Source of the DNA: Leptodontidium sp. MPI-SDFR-AT-0119
Lineage: Eukaryota; Ascomycota; Leotiomycetes; Helotiales; Leptodontidiaceae
DNA length: 64,000 nucleotides
Assembly (NCBI GenBank): GCA_020726505.1
Contig: JAHLEZ010000018.1
Span: 1,054,001 to 1,118,000, forward strand
Reading direction: 5' to 3'
Numbering within the stretch: the stretch's first letter is position 1; the number at the start of each line of letters is the position of its first letter. The notes under the pieces were generated by a model, which saw nothing but the letters and a program-made list of their open reading frames with translations, did not search any database and was not told where the DNA came from. Shown piece after piece: positions 11,805 to 23,015 of the stretch. A program made the position numbers and the translations under genes.

Positions 11805-14025
11805 TCAGTGACTCGCAGCCCATTTTTGGTACCATTCTAGACACTCCTTATTCGCAACACTAGCACCGACTTTGATATTCATCCCACAAAGGATCTGTTT
11901 GACCGCAATCTCAACCCTGCACTTGTGTTAGCATTATCTTCCCACGTTCCTAGGGGCGAACACATACTTCTTCCCATTTCCCGTTATCGGGATATCAAAA
12001 CACTCATCAATAATAGCAGGCACATGCCTAGCACTCAACTCCTTCCTGATCACTGCCTTGATCGCATCTTTCAACTTCTCATCACAGACCTGCCCCTCTG
12101 CCATCTTGAGAAAGAGCACAACCACCTCATCGATATCCGTCTCCCTCCTCCGCCCCACACATATTGCATCAGCAACCTCCTTCGAAAAATGCTTTAGCAG
12201 CATATTATAAATTTCCGCACTTCCAAACCTGACTCCACTGGGTTTCAAGATCCCATCACTTCTACCCAGCATGGTGAGTCCTCTGGTCCCTTTCTCAAAA
12301 CGCACGAAATCGCCATGATGCCAGACGCCGGGGAATTGCTCAAAGTACGCGGCGCGGTATTTCGCTTGTCCTTGGGAAGGGGAGGAAGTGTGGAAGAATG
12401 TCACGGGTTGACAAGGGAATGGTCGTGTGCAGACCAAATCGCCCTCTTCTCCGTCGTGCACTGCTTCGCCGGATGGCGACCATGCTTCAATGGCCATTCC
12501 TAGACCGGAACACTGGATCTCGCCAGAGTAGACGGGGAGAAGAGGGCATGGGGCTCCAAAGAGAGAGACGATGTCTGTGCCGCCAGTGATGGAACCCAGG
12601 TTTATGGAAGATGGGAAAGCTTCGTATACGTAGTTGAATGTCGAAGGTGCGAGAGGAGAGCCAGTGGAGTAGATTGCTTTCAAAGAACTCAGGTCTAATT
12701 TGTTCTCGCCTTCCATTGGTTTGACTCTTTTCTGTTCCAGGATGGAAAGATATTTTGCGGAGGTACCGAAGTGGGTTATTTTGAGGTCCTGGATTAGCCG
12801 AGGCATGGAAAGGTCTCCACGAGGGTGAAAAGGAGAGCCATCGTAGAGAATGATTGTTGCTCCTGCGGCCAGGGACGAGACAAGCCAATGCCACATCATC
12901 CACGTGGTCGTTGTGAAGTAAAGCATCCGATCTAAAGGACGTATATCGCAGTGGAGGATGTGTTCTTTCTTATGTTGGATAAGCGTACCAGCTGCGGAGT
13001 GGACAATGCACTTTGGTGCTCCAGTAGTGCCACTTGAATAAAGGATATAAAGGGGATGCGATGGTGGCAACTGGTTGAACTCGAGGGGTGCTGATGAGTT
13101 TCCGATGAAATCTTCATATTTCGAAACCTTTCCACTTGGTAAACTGAGACTCTCGGTCTTCATTTCGAATTCTTTCACTGTCTCAAACATCACGCAAGCC
13201 TTCAGGCCCTTCAGTCCCGCCAGGATATCCTTCACTTTGGCATAGCTTCCGTGTACTTTCCCGTTGTATCCCACAGCATTATCCACGAAAAGGACTTTGG
13301 GTTCAATTTGGACCAATCTCTCTAATACTGCAGTAACTCCCGTGTCAGGACTGACACCCGTCCAGATAGCTCCAATCGAAGCAGTAGCCAGCATCGCGAT
13401 GACTGCGTTGGCATGATTTCCAAGGAACCCCGCAACACGATCGGACTCAACAACGCCCTGAGATCTTAGAGCGAGAGCGCATTGCCGGACTCTCTCACGA
13501 AACTGGGCCCAAGTGATTGAGCACTGTCCGCTTTCTGTGGCCTCGATTATGGCTGAGGAATTCTCGTCGATGACAAGGTCCGTCGGGTACAGAAGATTCT
13601 CGGCGAAGTTCAGCCGCGAACCAGCGAAGAAGTCAGGCCTTGGGTATATCTCCGCGTCTTTGGGTATGACCTAATATAATTAACGAGCGTCCACCTCTTA
13701 AACATCGAGGATGAAGAAAGGAGGCAAGAGAGGAATTGATCAGCCACGTGACCGTGGTGAAATTCGAACAAACCTCTTCGTAGGGCTTCTCTGCAGTGAT
13801 TCCCGTGAAGTCCCATACCTCGCCCCAGAACTCGCCAATGTTATCAATTGACCATTGGTACAGCTCTTCGTATGTCTTCAAGCTCAGTCCATGTCTCGAG
13901 TTGACCCCACGCATGAAATCGGCCATCCGCGTGGAGTCCGGGTCGGGATGTGTCCAAAGCATCGGCTTGGAAGGCTTTGCCGTGCCATTGGTGCCATTGG
14001 CAATAGCTGTCTGAATACCAACCAT
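11805..14025 (-). CDS. Acetoacetyl-CoA synthetase
   Basis: Three exons (13774-14025, 11968-13670, 11805-11916) with introns of 103 and 51 bases encode about 688 residues, the usual length of this enzyme. The last intron has a perfect TGCTAAC branch site, and without it the C-terminus would be wrong. The N-terminal part (LWTHPDPDSTRMADFM) fits the acetyl-CoA synthetase-type extension. The adenylate-forming P-loop is YILYSSGTTGAPK, with ITGGTDI and later GVWHHGDFV and GRSDGILKPSGVRFG in the expected order. The C-terminal GNGKK, completed by VEIAVKQIL in the last exon, carries the expected catalytic lysine. The enzyme activates acetoacetate to acetoacetyl-CoA with ATP in the cytosol, salvaging ketone bodies for sterol and fatty acid synthesis. 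It appears intact. Related acyl-CoA synthetases are less likely given the N- and C-terminal matches. Confidence 0.93.
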
Positions 14026-14500
14026 CGTCTGAAGTATTTAATGAGTATCTGTTGGAGATATAATGGTAAGAAAATAAGTATTTGGAGAGTCGTCACTTTC
14101 ATTGAGTAAAATTGTTGAGCGGGGATTAGAAGAACCGCGGCTGGCCGAGGCGCCGGTGCCGGATGAATATTGATCCGGCCAAGGCCAGGCTCTGCTTTTT
14201 CTCTCCTTCTTCACTGTCCGTCCGCAGCCCCTACATAATACCTGGCGGCGGCGGACAAATTCCTTTGTGCGGTGCACTCTTGTGGCCGAATCAATCCCGT
14301 TTCTTTCCTCTTGAATATGAACCCTTCGAGGCCCGGATCACTCCACCCCCGTGTGACTTACCGAATCGAGCCGATGATCGGAGGATAAAGCCAAGTTTCG
14401 CTTGTCCTAGTTGAATTGCCCAACACGAGTTATTTGTTTACTTTCCTTTCTCTGCAATATTTTCTTTCCTGCGTCTCGCGACTGCGCTCCTCCTCACGGA
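14026..14500. other. Intergenic region
   Basis: Promoter region of acetoacetyl-CoA synthetase, with pyrimidine-rich stretches, followed by the 3' side of the damaged gene. No gene seen. Confidence 0.5.
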
Positions 14501-16015
14501 TTATGGCTCACTGTCTCGTGCAGGTGAGGTCTTGGGCATCATCGGACAAGAGGAATAATTCTGCTTTATTATCCAAAACTCCAACTTGCCCGTGCCATTT
14601 TCAGGAGCTCCTGCCGAAGAAAGGATTCCGACCCTTCGCATGATCCATTTTCGGTCTGGATGAGACGTGGATATCGCCATCTTCGTCCTGGTCATCATCA
14701 TCTGCCTCATAATCCTCCCGCTTTCTCTTTCGTCCTCCAGGCGCAGCAGTTTCATCATGATCAACTCCCACTCCTTGTTGTCTGCTCCCCGAAGACTCAA
14801 TGGATCCTCCACGAGCTTGCGATCCTCAAAGCATTTCTTGCCATCCTCGATCCAGCTGAACTTCTCCAGATAGTCCTCCACACTAAGATCACGAACGCCG
14901 ATATCCAATCCGTCGCGGATAGCATGCCGAATCATCCAGTTCGACTGTGCCTTCCGAGAGATGAAACCACCGAGTCCCGTATCGCCAAAGATACTCGAGT
15001 TCAACTGCCTCGTACGAGCTCTCATACAATCCTGTCGCGAGTACGCAATCGTCAGACATCTCGTATACGGCGTATCCTCCGGCAATTTAGGGAAGTGGAT
15101 TCCGGTGGAAGGTCTGAACCGGATAGACGAGTCGAGAGGGAGATCAGTAGCATACGGCGCAAATCTACTGCCACTATGAGGATTTTGGCAGTAAAGACCA
15201 ACCCGGAATATGGGATGCAGGTGCACGTTAGTCGGAAGTTCGTGATGTTAGCGGCCGACGAAGTGGTCTTTGGGGGCGCGATTGAGGAATAAGATTACGT
15301 ATAAGTTTCGGCGCTCGTCGTGTCCGTCTTGGTGGACGTGGGATTTTTCCTTGAATGTTTCTTCCATGATATCCTTCCCTACTTTGATCAAGTCTGCCTC
15401 CTCTGCATCTGACGTGTCGGTGTCATACTCCTGGATATCTGTTTCTGGGGTCGTCTGAACTGGATAGGCACTGGCTTCTACTTGGACCGTTGGTCTCCGA
15501 GTCCTCAGCATCCTCGACTAATCTTCCCCACCTGACTCCTCGCCCACCTCATCACTCTTCTTGATCGCAGTAAGATTAACCTGAATGGAAGTGATGCTCT
15601 TGCTATCACCACCCCCGCACGTCAACGAAGCTTCCTTAATCCACTGCCTCTCATGTTCCTCCGTCCAAGCACCATCAGCCGCCTTGATTAAGCGAAACGA
15701 GATCTCAGAAGTCAGCTGTACCATTCGCATAACCTCCGGATCCTTCTTCTTAGCGATGATTCCAGGCCGAATACTCTCCTTCTTGCTATTCGGCTCAACA
15801 AACCAGGTGATGCTGTACACCGTCCCAGTACGCTTCCTGTTCTGCGCAGTCTCCAGACTCGCCAGGTGAGCACTCGGGCTTTATTATGATACTCTGTAGC
15901 TCCACCAACTTCTCATAGACCCAAGTCTTCCACCACCTGTGGTGAGAAACTTTGGGCTTCGAGTAACTTTCGAACCTGTCTCCCGCGACAGCCGTGGCGA
16001 AACGGGCTTATTGTC
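14501..16015 (-). pseudogene. Damaged uncharacterised gene with frame changes and in-frame stops
   Basis: Protein-like sequence runs leftward for 1.4 kb in several pieces. From about 16000, one frame reads AVAGDRFESYSKPK and WWKTWVYEKLVEL, then the frame changes near 15860. The next piece includes EPNSKKESIRPGIIAKKKDP and SLTCGGGDSKSITSI. In that frame TAG (15518-15520) and TAA (15248-15250) interrupt coding. The first stop could be spliced out by a 51-base GT-AG intron; I find no intron for the second. Beyond it, 241 residues remain open (DLSVEDYLEKFSWIEDGKK...). A different frame at the 3' end gives a convincing acidic tail after KRKRED, stopping at 14601, so another frame change is implied. 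No initiating ATG was found. Several lesions favour a pseudogene; a badly resolved multi-intron gene is the alternative. I do not recognise the family. Confidence 0.55.
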
Positions 16016-17375
16016 GTGTTAAACTGATAATATTATCGCCCTATTTGAAGTGTTGAAATCACAATGGGCTCATGTACAAACTTCCAGGGGATGGCTTAGT
16101 CCAGAATGATGTTTGCCCTCTGACTCTTGGTTGCCTGGAGTGGGTGAACAGAAGTGCCTCTGGCTTGGGAACTTGAAGGGGGAATCGCTGGTCCTCGTTA
16201 AAATATGATGGCCACGGCCAAGGAATGCTGAAGCAGCCATGACGCAGTGATGTTGAATCTGCAACGCTAGCTTAGGGCATGCGAAATATCGGGACCTGCG
16301 AGTTCCGACGAATTCGGAAAATTTCGACCAATGTATAAGCCGACGATGAAGAATAGAAACGGACACGGCGACGCACACGGAAAGCCGTTTCTAGAACAGG
16401 TACAAATCGTTGATGTCCTTTGTAGAAATAACTATACACAGATCTTCATTCTTTCCCTTCTTGTCACATTGCATTTCATTTACTTCGCTCTCTTCAATAA
16501 ATAAGCATCTTTTCGAAGTAATACACTCAATTCCTTGCATTGATAATCAGTTTTCTGAAGCATTCAAGGATTGCTTCCCAGATCCGAGTTTGCACCTTTA
16601 GTCTCAATCTCCTAGAGCTGCGTGACGATGCGATAGATTAGATATTGATCGTACACATGAGCCAGTTCTGAGTAGTACAGACAAGAGAGGCAGGATACAG
16701 ATTTTCAGGATGGGGTAAGGACTAACCAGATGTCCGCTCAAGTCCGTTCAGCAGCCAGGCAGATTACGATCCGACGGAAAGACTTCCAGTGCCTCAACAA
16801 ATACCACAAGTTACACGTCACCGGTGATTTATGATGCATTTCGAAAATGGAACACGGTGTTCCTTGGTGCTTCTAGGATATGCAGCGGAGCAAGAGGGCA
16901 GTTTCCTCTGGAGGATTTTAATACCTTCCACCCCGGAATAAGTCATGTCTTAAGAAGATAGGGAACGGATTGAGAATTGAATGTATGTGTATTTGGACAC
17001 TACTGTCCTTTGATTAAGGATTAAATACATAGAAGGAGCTCAAGCCCCCTAATCTAAGCTCAAAAAAGAATGATCTCGTCTTTCGACGATCCAATTTTCT
17101 TTATTCCATCTTCCTCTAAGAATTCTTGACCAGACCATCTTTAAAAAAAAAACAGTTTATGGAAGTGTGCCAACCACTCCAAATGTCTAATGAGGCTGTC
17201 TAATGAGGCTGTCTAAGTGAGAATGAGACGATACAACAAGGAAATCTACTCTAGCGTAAAGGAAAGTGTAAACAATAACATTAAACATAAGGAAAGACAG
17301 GCGAGAGAGAAGTACATTCTATAGGCATGAAACATCAACTTGACACATTTTGCTCTCCTCGTTCGGTGCGCAATC
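16016..17375. other. Gene-poor spacer
   Basis: About 1.36 kb with only short frames (for example 16070-16378 on the minus strand) lacking features. A 13-base unit (TGAGGCTGTCTAA) is tandemly repeated at about 17184-17216. The right part should hold the 3' untranslated region of the ABC transporter. Confidence 0.5.
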
Positions 17376-20300
17376 TCATTCGGCCTTCTTAGTCTTCTTG
17401 GTTCGTAGCTTCATAAGGAGGTAGACAAGACCGTAGCCGGAAAAGACGAAGATGACAAAAATGCCAGCATCACGCCAACCGTAGTAATACTCGGGCAAGT
17501 TGAGAGTGCGGAGGTAGTCAGCGCCAGTATTGTACTGGCACACTTTGCAGGCTCCTGTTGCGTCAGGATTGACTAGGTTGGACCCGGACCCCATTTGCTG
17601 CATATAGTCACCCAGATATTCCCCACAAGTCTGATTCCCCAAAGGCTCGAAGACTGCAAACTCAGAATCCTTGCATTGAATGACTGTATCGTATGTGGTG
17701 AAGACCAAAAGAGAGCCCATTAAGTAGTTGAAAGGGTTGATGTAGTAAAGCCAGTATCTCCAGAACTCTTGTATTTGCGAATATGGGACAAGAACTCCAC
17801 TGAAGCCAACCAGGGTGAGGATAACCAAAGGGTTGACCAGAGTTGCTGCGACGGCATTTGGAGAGTAGGCTGCAATGAATTGGCCGATTCCAGTATAAAC
17901 AAACTCATACATAAGCATGATGAACAGAACCGCGCCAGCTTTGTTTGTATCTCCGGGGAGTCCGACGGTATAGTAAAAGCATAGAAAGAATTGTACACCG
18001 CAAACCATCAGATATGGTAGCTCTGCAACGATCAAACCAGTGACGAAAGCAATCCAGCTGTACATTTTAGACTTCTTTTCTCTGGCGTCGTAGATGTCTC
18101 GCTTCTCAATGAAAAGTGGCTGCAATTGTGCTGCTATAGCGTTAGCTTGTTGCACAATAATGGGATTTGATAGAGCATGTCCGCATGGAAAGTCGAACTT
18201 ACCTATGACTCCAGGAGCAACGAAAATGAATTGAAACACTGCAAAGAGGCGCAACTGAAGGTCCCCAACGCTATCTCCCACTTTCCAAAAAGAGAATCCA
18301 GCAAAAAGCCCAATGCTGATATGGAGAGCAAACTTGTTGCTGACGTATTCAGTGTTGCGATACACCGCAATTGTCATACGTTGGCTGACAATCTTAATCT
18401 GTTGCCACAGTGGCATAGCAAACTCGTAACCATCGTCCGTTGTGTTCGGAGGGGAGGAGGCTGCATCATTAACCATTCTATCAAGCTCTGCCAGCATCTT
18501 CTCATGTTCCGGGGATTCCAGCCACGTTTTCTTCCAATCTTGGCCGTGGTGACTTGAAACAACATCGATCATATGTTCGGCTGGATTGGCTCCTGGCGGG
18601 CAAGGGGCACCGTAACGGCCGAAGTATTCTTTGAGTTGAGCGCCATTTTCGCCGATATCTCCAAAGTAGACGGTGTTGCCTCCTTTGGCTAGTAATAGTA
18701 GGGTATCGAATTGGGAAAACAGCTGAGCACTTGGCTGGTGAATCGTCACTAGAACGGCTTGTCCGGCGGCAGCGAGCTTCTTAAGGAATCGAACAATGTT
18801 GTACGCAGCTTGACCATCCAGACCAGAAGTAGGTTCATCCAAGAAAATGAGAATACTTGGTTTCGCGACGAGCTCGACTCCAATAGTCAGTCTCTTCCTC
18901 TGTTCAACAGAAAGTCCAGCACCTCCTGGGGTCCCAATCAGGCAGTTTTCAATGTCGTGCATCTCAAGAAGGTCCAAAATGACATCGACATATTTGAGTT
19001 TATCTTCACGAGAAACATCGCGGGACTGCCGTAAGAGAGCGGAGAATTCCAAAGCTTCCCTAACGGTTCTATAAAATGATGTTAGTCCAAACAATCTACA
19101 TTGCAGGCCGTAGGAGACTTAAAATGTGATAGGGAACTTACGCCAAAGACTCGTGAACATCCAACTGTTCGCAGTATCCGGCTGAACGCTGGAAGCTGAC
19201 TGACAAGGGACGGCCATCTACCAGAATGTCTCCATGGATAGTACCGTCTACTTTGCGCTGCGCTAGAACGTCCAACAAAGTCGTTTTTTCCGGCACCCGA
19301 GGATCCCATCAATGCACCTAGCATACCTGGCTTGACCCAACCATGGACGTTATTGAGCAAGACCCGAGGCCCATGTGGTGTGGAAACTGTGTAAGTCAGA
19401 TTCTTCCATGTGAACACAGAAGTGTTTCGAATCAGTTGGCCATTAGCTTCAGGGGTGATCTGGGTGGTGGATGAACTGCTTGACGTGTTTATTTTCTCAT
19501 CGTTGACTGGAGCGGCTTCTTCGTCTTGCGGAGGAACTCGAGCAGTCTTTTTAGCAAACTCGCGGGGAACAAGCAATTGTCCACTTCGGGGAGCGGTCTC
19601 TGCCCATCGAGACGTGAAGAAGATAGTCAAGCAAACGTAGAAGATCCACCAGACGCTGTCACGTACGATCAGTAACTGCGTAATACTAGCCAAAGTTAAA
19701 CGGGGAGTCTCTCACAATACAATCCCAATGTTTCTCCACAGATGCGAGTGACTGTAGTTAAGACTATCAAGGAACTGTGTACCTGTGACCTCAGTGGCGC
19801 CTGGTATGGCACCTCGAACTCCAGTGCATGCCTGGTTCTCAACCGAGCCATATCCTGGACCATTGGGCACGAGATTCGGGCCAACACAAGCCATGACTTT
19901 GCCATGGAATTCGTTGGAGAGGAGGGCATTGTATGCATATGCAAGAGGATTAATCCAAAAGATCCTAAAGGCCGAATCAGCTCATTGAATAGATGGATCT
20001 GAAAGACTGGAACTTACCAAACAAACCATGGGTGCATGTCCGGCTTGGGAATCATATATCCATTGTACAAGAGGGTTGAGATGACCGCCAATCCGGATAC
20101 CTTGCTGGCCGCATCAAAGTTCGGGAAAGCAGCACCGATTGTTCTGAACAATGCCGTCATACACATAGTGGTAACGAAAACGATAACCCAGAATGTAAAG
20201 AAAGCGCTCGCTGAGCCTGTTAGGCCAACCATGAAGTAAAGTATAGGGGCGAAGGTCGAAACTTGAAAGACATGGATAGGGAAGTCAGTCAGGATCTGCG

Positions 20301-22133
20301 AAAGACAGACAGCGGCTGGGTGATAGAAAGCAAATCCTTTCTGCTTCGCGAGAATAGGTCGGCCAAAAAAAGAATCAGTAACCTCAGACTGGGCTGAGAG
20401 GGAGTTGAACAGCAGGGCAAGAAAGAGAGCCCCTGATCTCAAGAAGATGCCTGATGAGTCGGTCGAGGTATTGTAGAAAAGAGATCCTGACGACAATGCT
20501 TGAATGATATTAGAAGCCTGTTTGACGAAAAGGACTATCATATCTCCACGGATTATTTGGTATTGACGAATGGTTGCTGCTTTGACTTGCATGGCGAATC
20601 CGACGGTGACGGGAAGACTTCTCATCAAGAAGCTGGGGTGCTTCTCATCTCTCATAGCTTGTACAAACTCTTCAGTGTTGGCTTTTGCTTCTGGTGTTGC
20701 TGGATAACCATACTCAGTCATCATGGCTTGCTTGATGGCGGAGGACTCGTACTCCACCAAGATGGTGTCTGCATTTCTAGGGAATTTTGCTTCAAATCCC
20801 TGGCGAATGCTTCGTTCTGTTGGTACTGTGACGCCTGGTAACTTGTCAGAAAGGCCAAATATAAAAGGGGACGAGGAGACCCTTACCAGTAAGGAAATCG
20901 GCCACGTTGGCACCTTCTACACACACGAAGCCAAGGTCTTCCATGAAGGGTTTCGCCTCTTTCATTGGCCCGTAGTAAATCTGTTTCCCTTCATCAAGCA
21001 CCAAGACTTTGTCAAACAAGTCATAAATTCCATTGCCAGCCTGGTAAGTGGTGACGATGGTGGAAAGGCCGAAGATGGTTGTCATGTCTCGAAGGGCCTT
21101 GGTGTATTGAACTGGGCAGGAAGTTAGCCTCAGGAATCTTGAACGGGCACTAAAATGGGTACAAATGTGGGCATTTCAAAGCTGGCATGAGTCGAATACA
21201 TAGCCGGGGGGGGCAATGTGCCTTTTTGCAAGTAGAGTGGTACTTACGTGCGGTGCTGGCATCGAGGCCTCTGGTAGGATTATCCCAACAATAGATGCTC
21301 CCTCGAGTGGCCATTGCTTCGATGATACTAACTCGCTTCCGTTCTCCGCCTGAAACTCCCCGGATGTACTCATTGCCCACCTTTGTATCGAATGTGTGCG
21401 AGATACCAAGTAGCTTCAACAAGAAGTCTCTACTACCGACCCGAGCATCTTCTGGAGTAGCAAATCCGGGAGCGGCTGTTTTCGGCGTCTTCATGCGGGT
21501 TGCGAAATCAATTGTTTCACCGACCGTCAGGGTGGGAAAGAAGAGCTCATCTTCAGTGTTCATGACAATCTGGCCTCGATACTTTGTAGCCTCCTCGGGG
21601 GTCAGCGAGCCGAAATTGACCTGGCCATCCACTTCGGCAAAAGTAGTTCTGCGGTTAGACAGGACTTTCAAGAGAGATGTGCAGCCAGCACCAGGACGCC
21701 CCAAGACCAGAAGCATCTCTCCAGGCTTGACACAGCCATGACTGTCGTGTATGATTGTTCGAAGGGATTCTTCGCCAGCTCCCCCGCCACCTTTGAGTTT
21801 TTCGGGGAGGAATTGAGAGATAACATTCTCGTTGAAGCAGGCGTCCGCCCCAATGCCTTTGATGGTCAGACCCGACCAGGTAAGACCAAGTCTTCTTGCT
21901 TTCTGTGCGCCGTTTCCACCACCATCCTCTCCTCTTAAAGCCTTGACCTCGGGCATTCGATCCCAATTCGAGGCGTCGTCGTCCGAACTGTCTTCGACAT
22001 CATTAGGGAATTCTCCGCCATTGATTCGGGAGCCAATGGCAGAGATACGAGACAGAGCCCTTGTGATGACATTATCACTGCTCTGTTCTTCTGAAGCTCT
22101 GGGAGTGGTAGGTCTTTCAGCAGGAGATACCAT
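17376..22133 (-). CDS. PDR-type (ABCG) full-size multidrug ABC transporter, frameshifted in Walker A of NBD2
   Basis: Seven exons are placed: 21248-22133, 20887-21111, 20018-20834, 19716-19964, 19142-19655, 18203-19068 and 17376-18133. Phases agree at every junction only if one base is ignored in exon 5. The product would be about 1437 residues in NBD-TMD-NBD-TMD order, the reverse topology of PDR pumps. NBD1 has the degenerate Walker [13 protein letters not shown] (Cys for Lys, typical of fungal PDR), signature VSGGERKR and Walker [16 protein letters not shown]2 has [12 protein letters not shown] and [13 protein letters not shown]. In its Walker A, GSSGAGK is followed by six A residues where five would keep the frame (about 19290), so the given sequence ends in a short nonsense tail. 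The 18134-18202 intron is a multiple of three. Role by family: ATP-driven efflux of drugs, fungicides or metabolites at the plasma membrane. Confidence 0.9.
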
Positions 22134-23015
22134 GATGTTTGGGGAGGAGGGAGGAAGTCGACTGGAGCAGAGCCGGGAACTGCAGGACAGAACCTAGAAA
22201 TGCTCTTTCAACAAAGGAGATATTGAATGAAAAAAAACTGTGTTGCCTGTTGACAAACAAGACAGGAGAAGCTCCTTGTATTGAATGCACTCGTATATTA
22301 GAAGAGCAGTAGACGAAGAGGGTGACTAGTACCTTTCCAGCTCCCGTTCAAAGGATTAGACCCTCCGAAACTGCGAGATTTCTGCTGCTGATTTTGCCAA
22401 TCGGGACATGTGTTCTCTCTAATTGCATTGACGCATTTTCGAGGCCCCCGATTATAAGGATTCATTACCAAGCAGTCTTTGTTGGAACGCATTTCGAGAT
22501 ATTACTTATCTGTTTATTTCGCACTTGGTATGGTGCGCAGTTCTAAGACCTCCCGAGTGCGCACCCAAAAGTGTCACAAAAGTGTCAAGGGCTTCGCTTA
22601 TCTGCCCGGACATTTCTTTTGCAGGATCCTCCGCAAGTGCGAGATTGATATGATGCGAGCAAATTGGATTCGCCGATTTCTTCGATCAGTAATCGGTAAG
22701 ATTTACTTAGACTTGTCGCAGACTTTCTTGGCCAATAGAAAATGGGCTGTGTTGCCGCAACGTATCTTGGCAGGAAGATTAGTAATCTGCTAAGTTCGAC
22801 ACATTGTCCATCGCCAACATGGCGATCTCAGATATGGAAACCCCACAACAACTACCGCCGGGACTTCGATATTCTGTGCAGCAAAATCGCGGCTTCATCT
22901 CCTTTTCTGTGCCACAAACATCACTTCTGCAGAATTCTGTTTCGTATGTGGACAGCTACAGAATTTATGATATTCAGAAGCCAGGAGAAATTCTACTATC
23001 ATCTTGAAAACAACA
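22134..23015. promoter_or_regulatory. Shared divergent promoter of the ABC transporter and the Zn2Cys6 regulator
   Basis: The two start codons face away from each other across about 880 bases with no gene between. Within it, CCGAT (22673-22677) and ATCGG (22692-22696) form a dyad with a 14-base spacer. This arrangement of CCG/CGG half-sites suits binding by a Zn2Cys6 dimer. The geometry is seen directly; regulation of the transporter by the neighbouring factor is inference. Confidence 0.45.

Noticed and set aside
14660..15292. Plus-strand open frame of 210 residues
   Set aside because: It lies antisense to the damaged gene, whose minus-strand composition is far more protein-like. The plus frame has no domain and is rich in Arg/Ile/Leu repeats typical of shadow frames.
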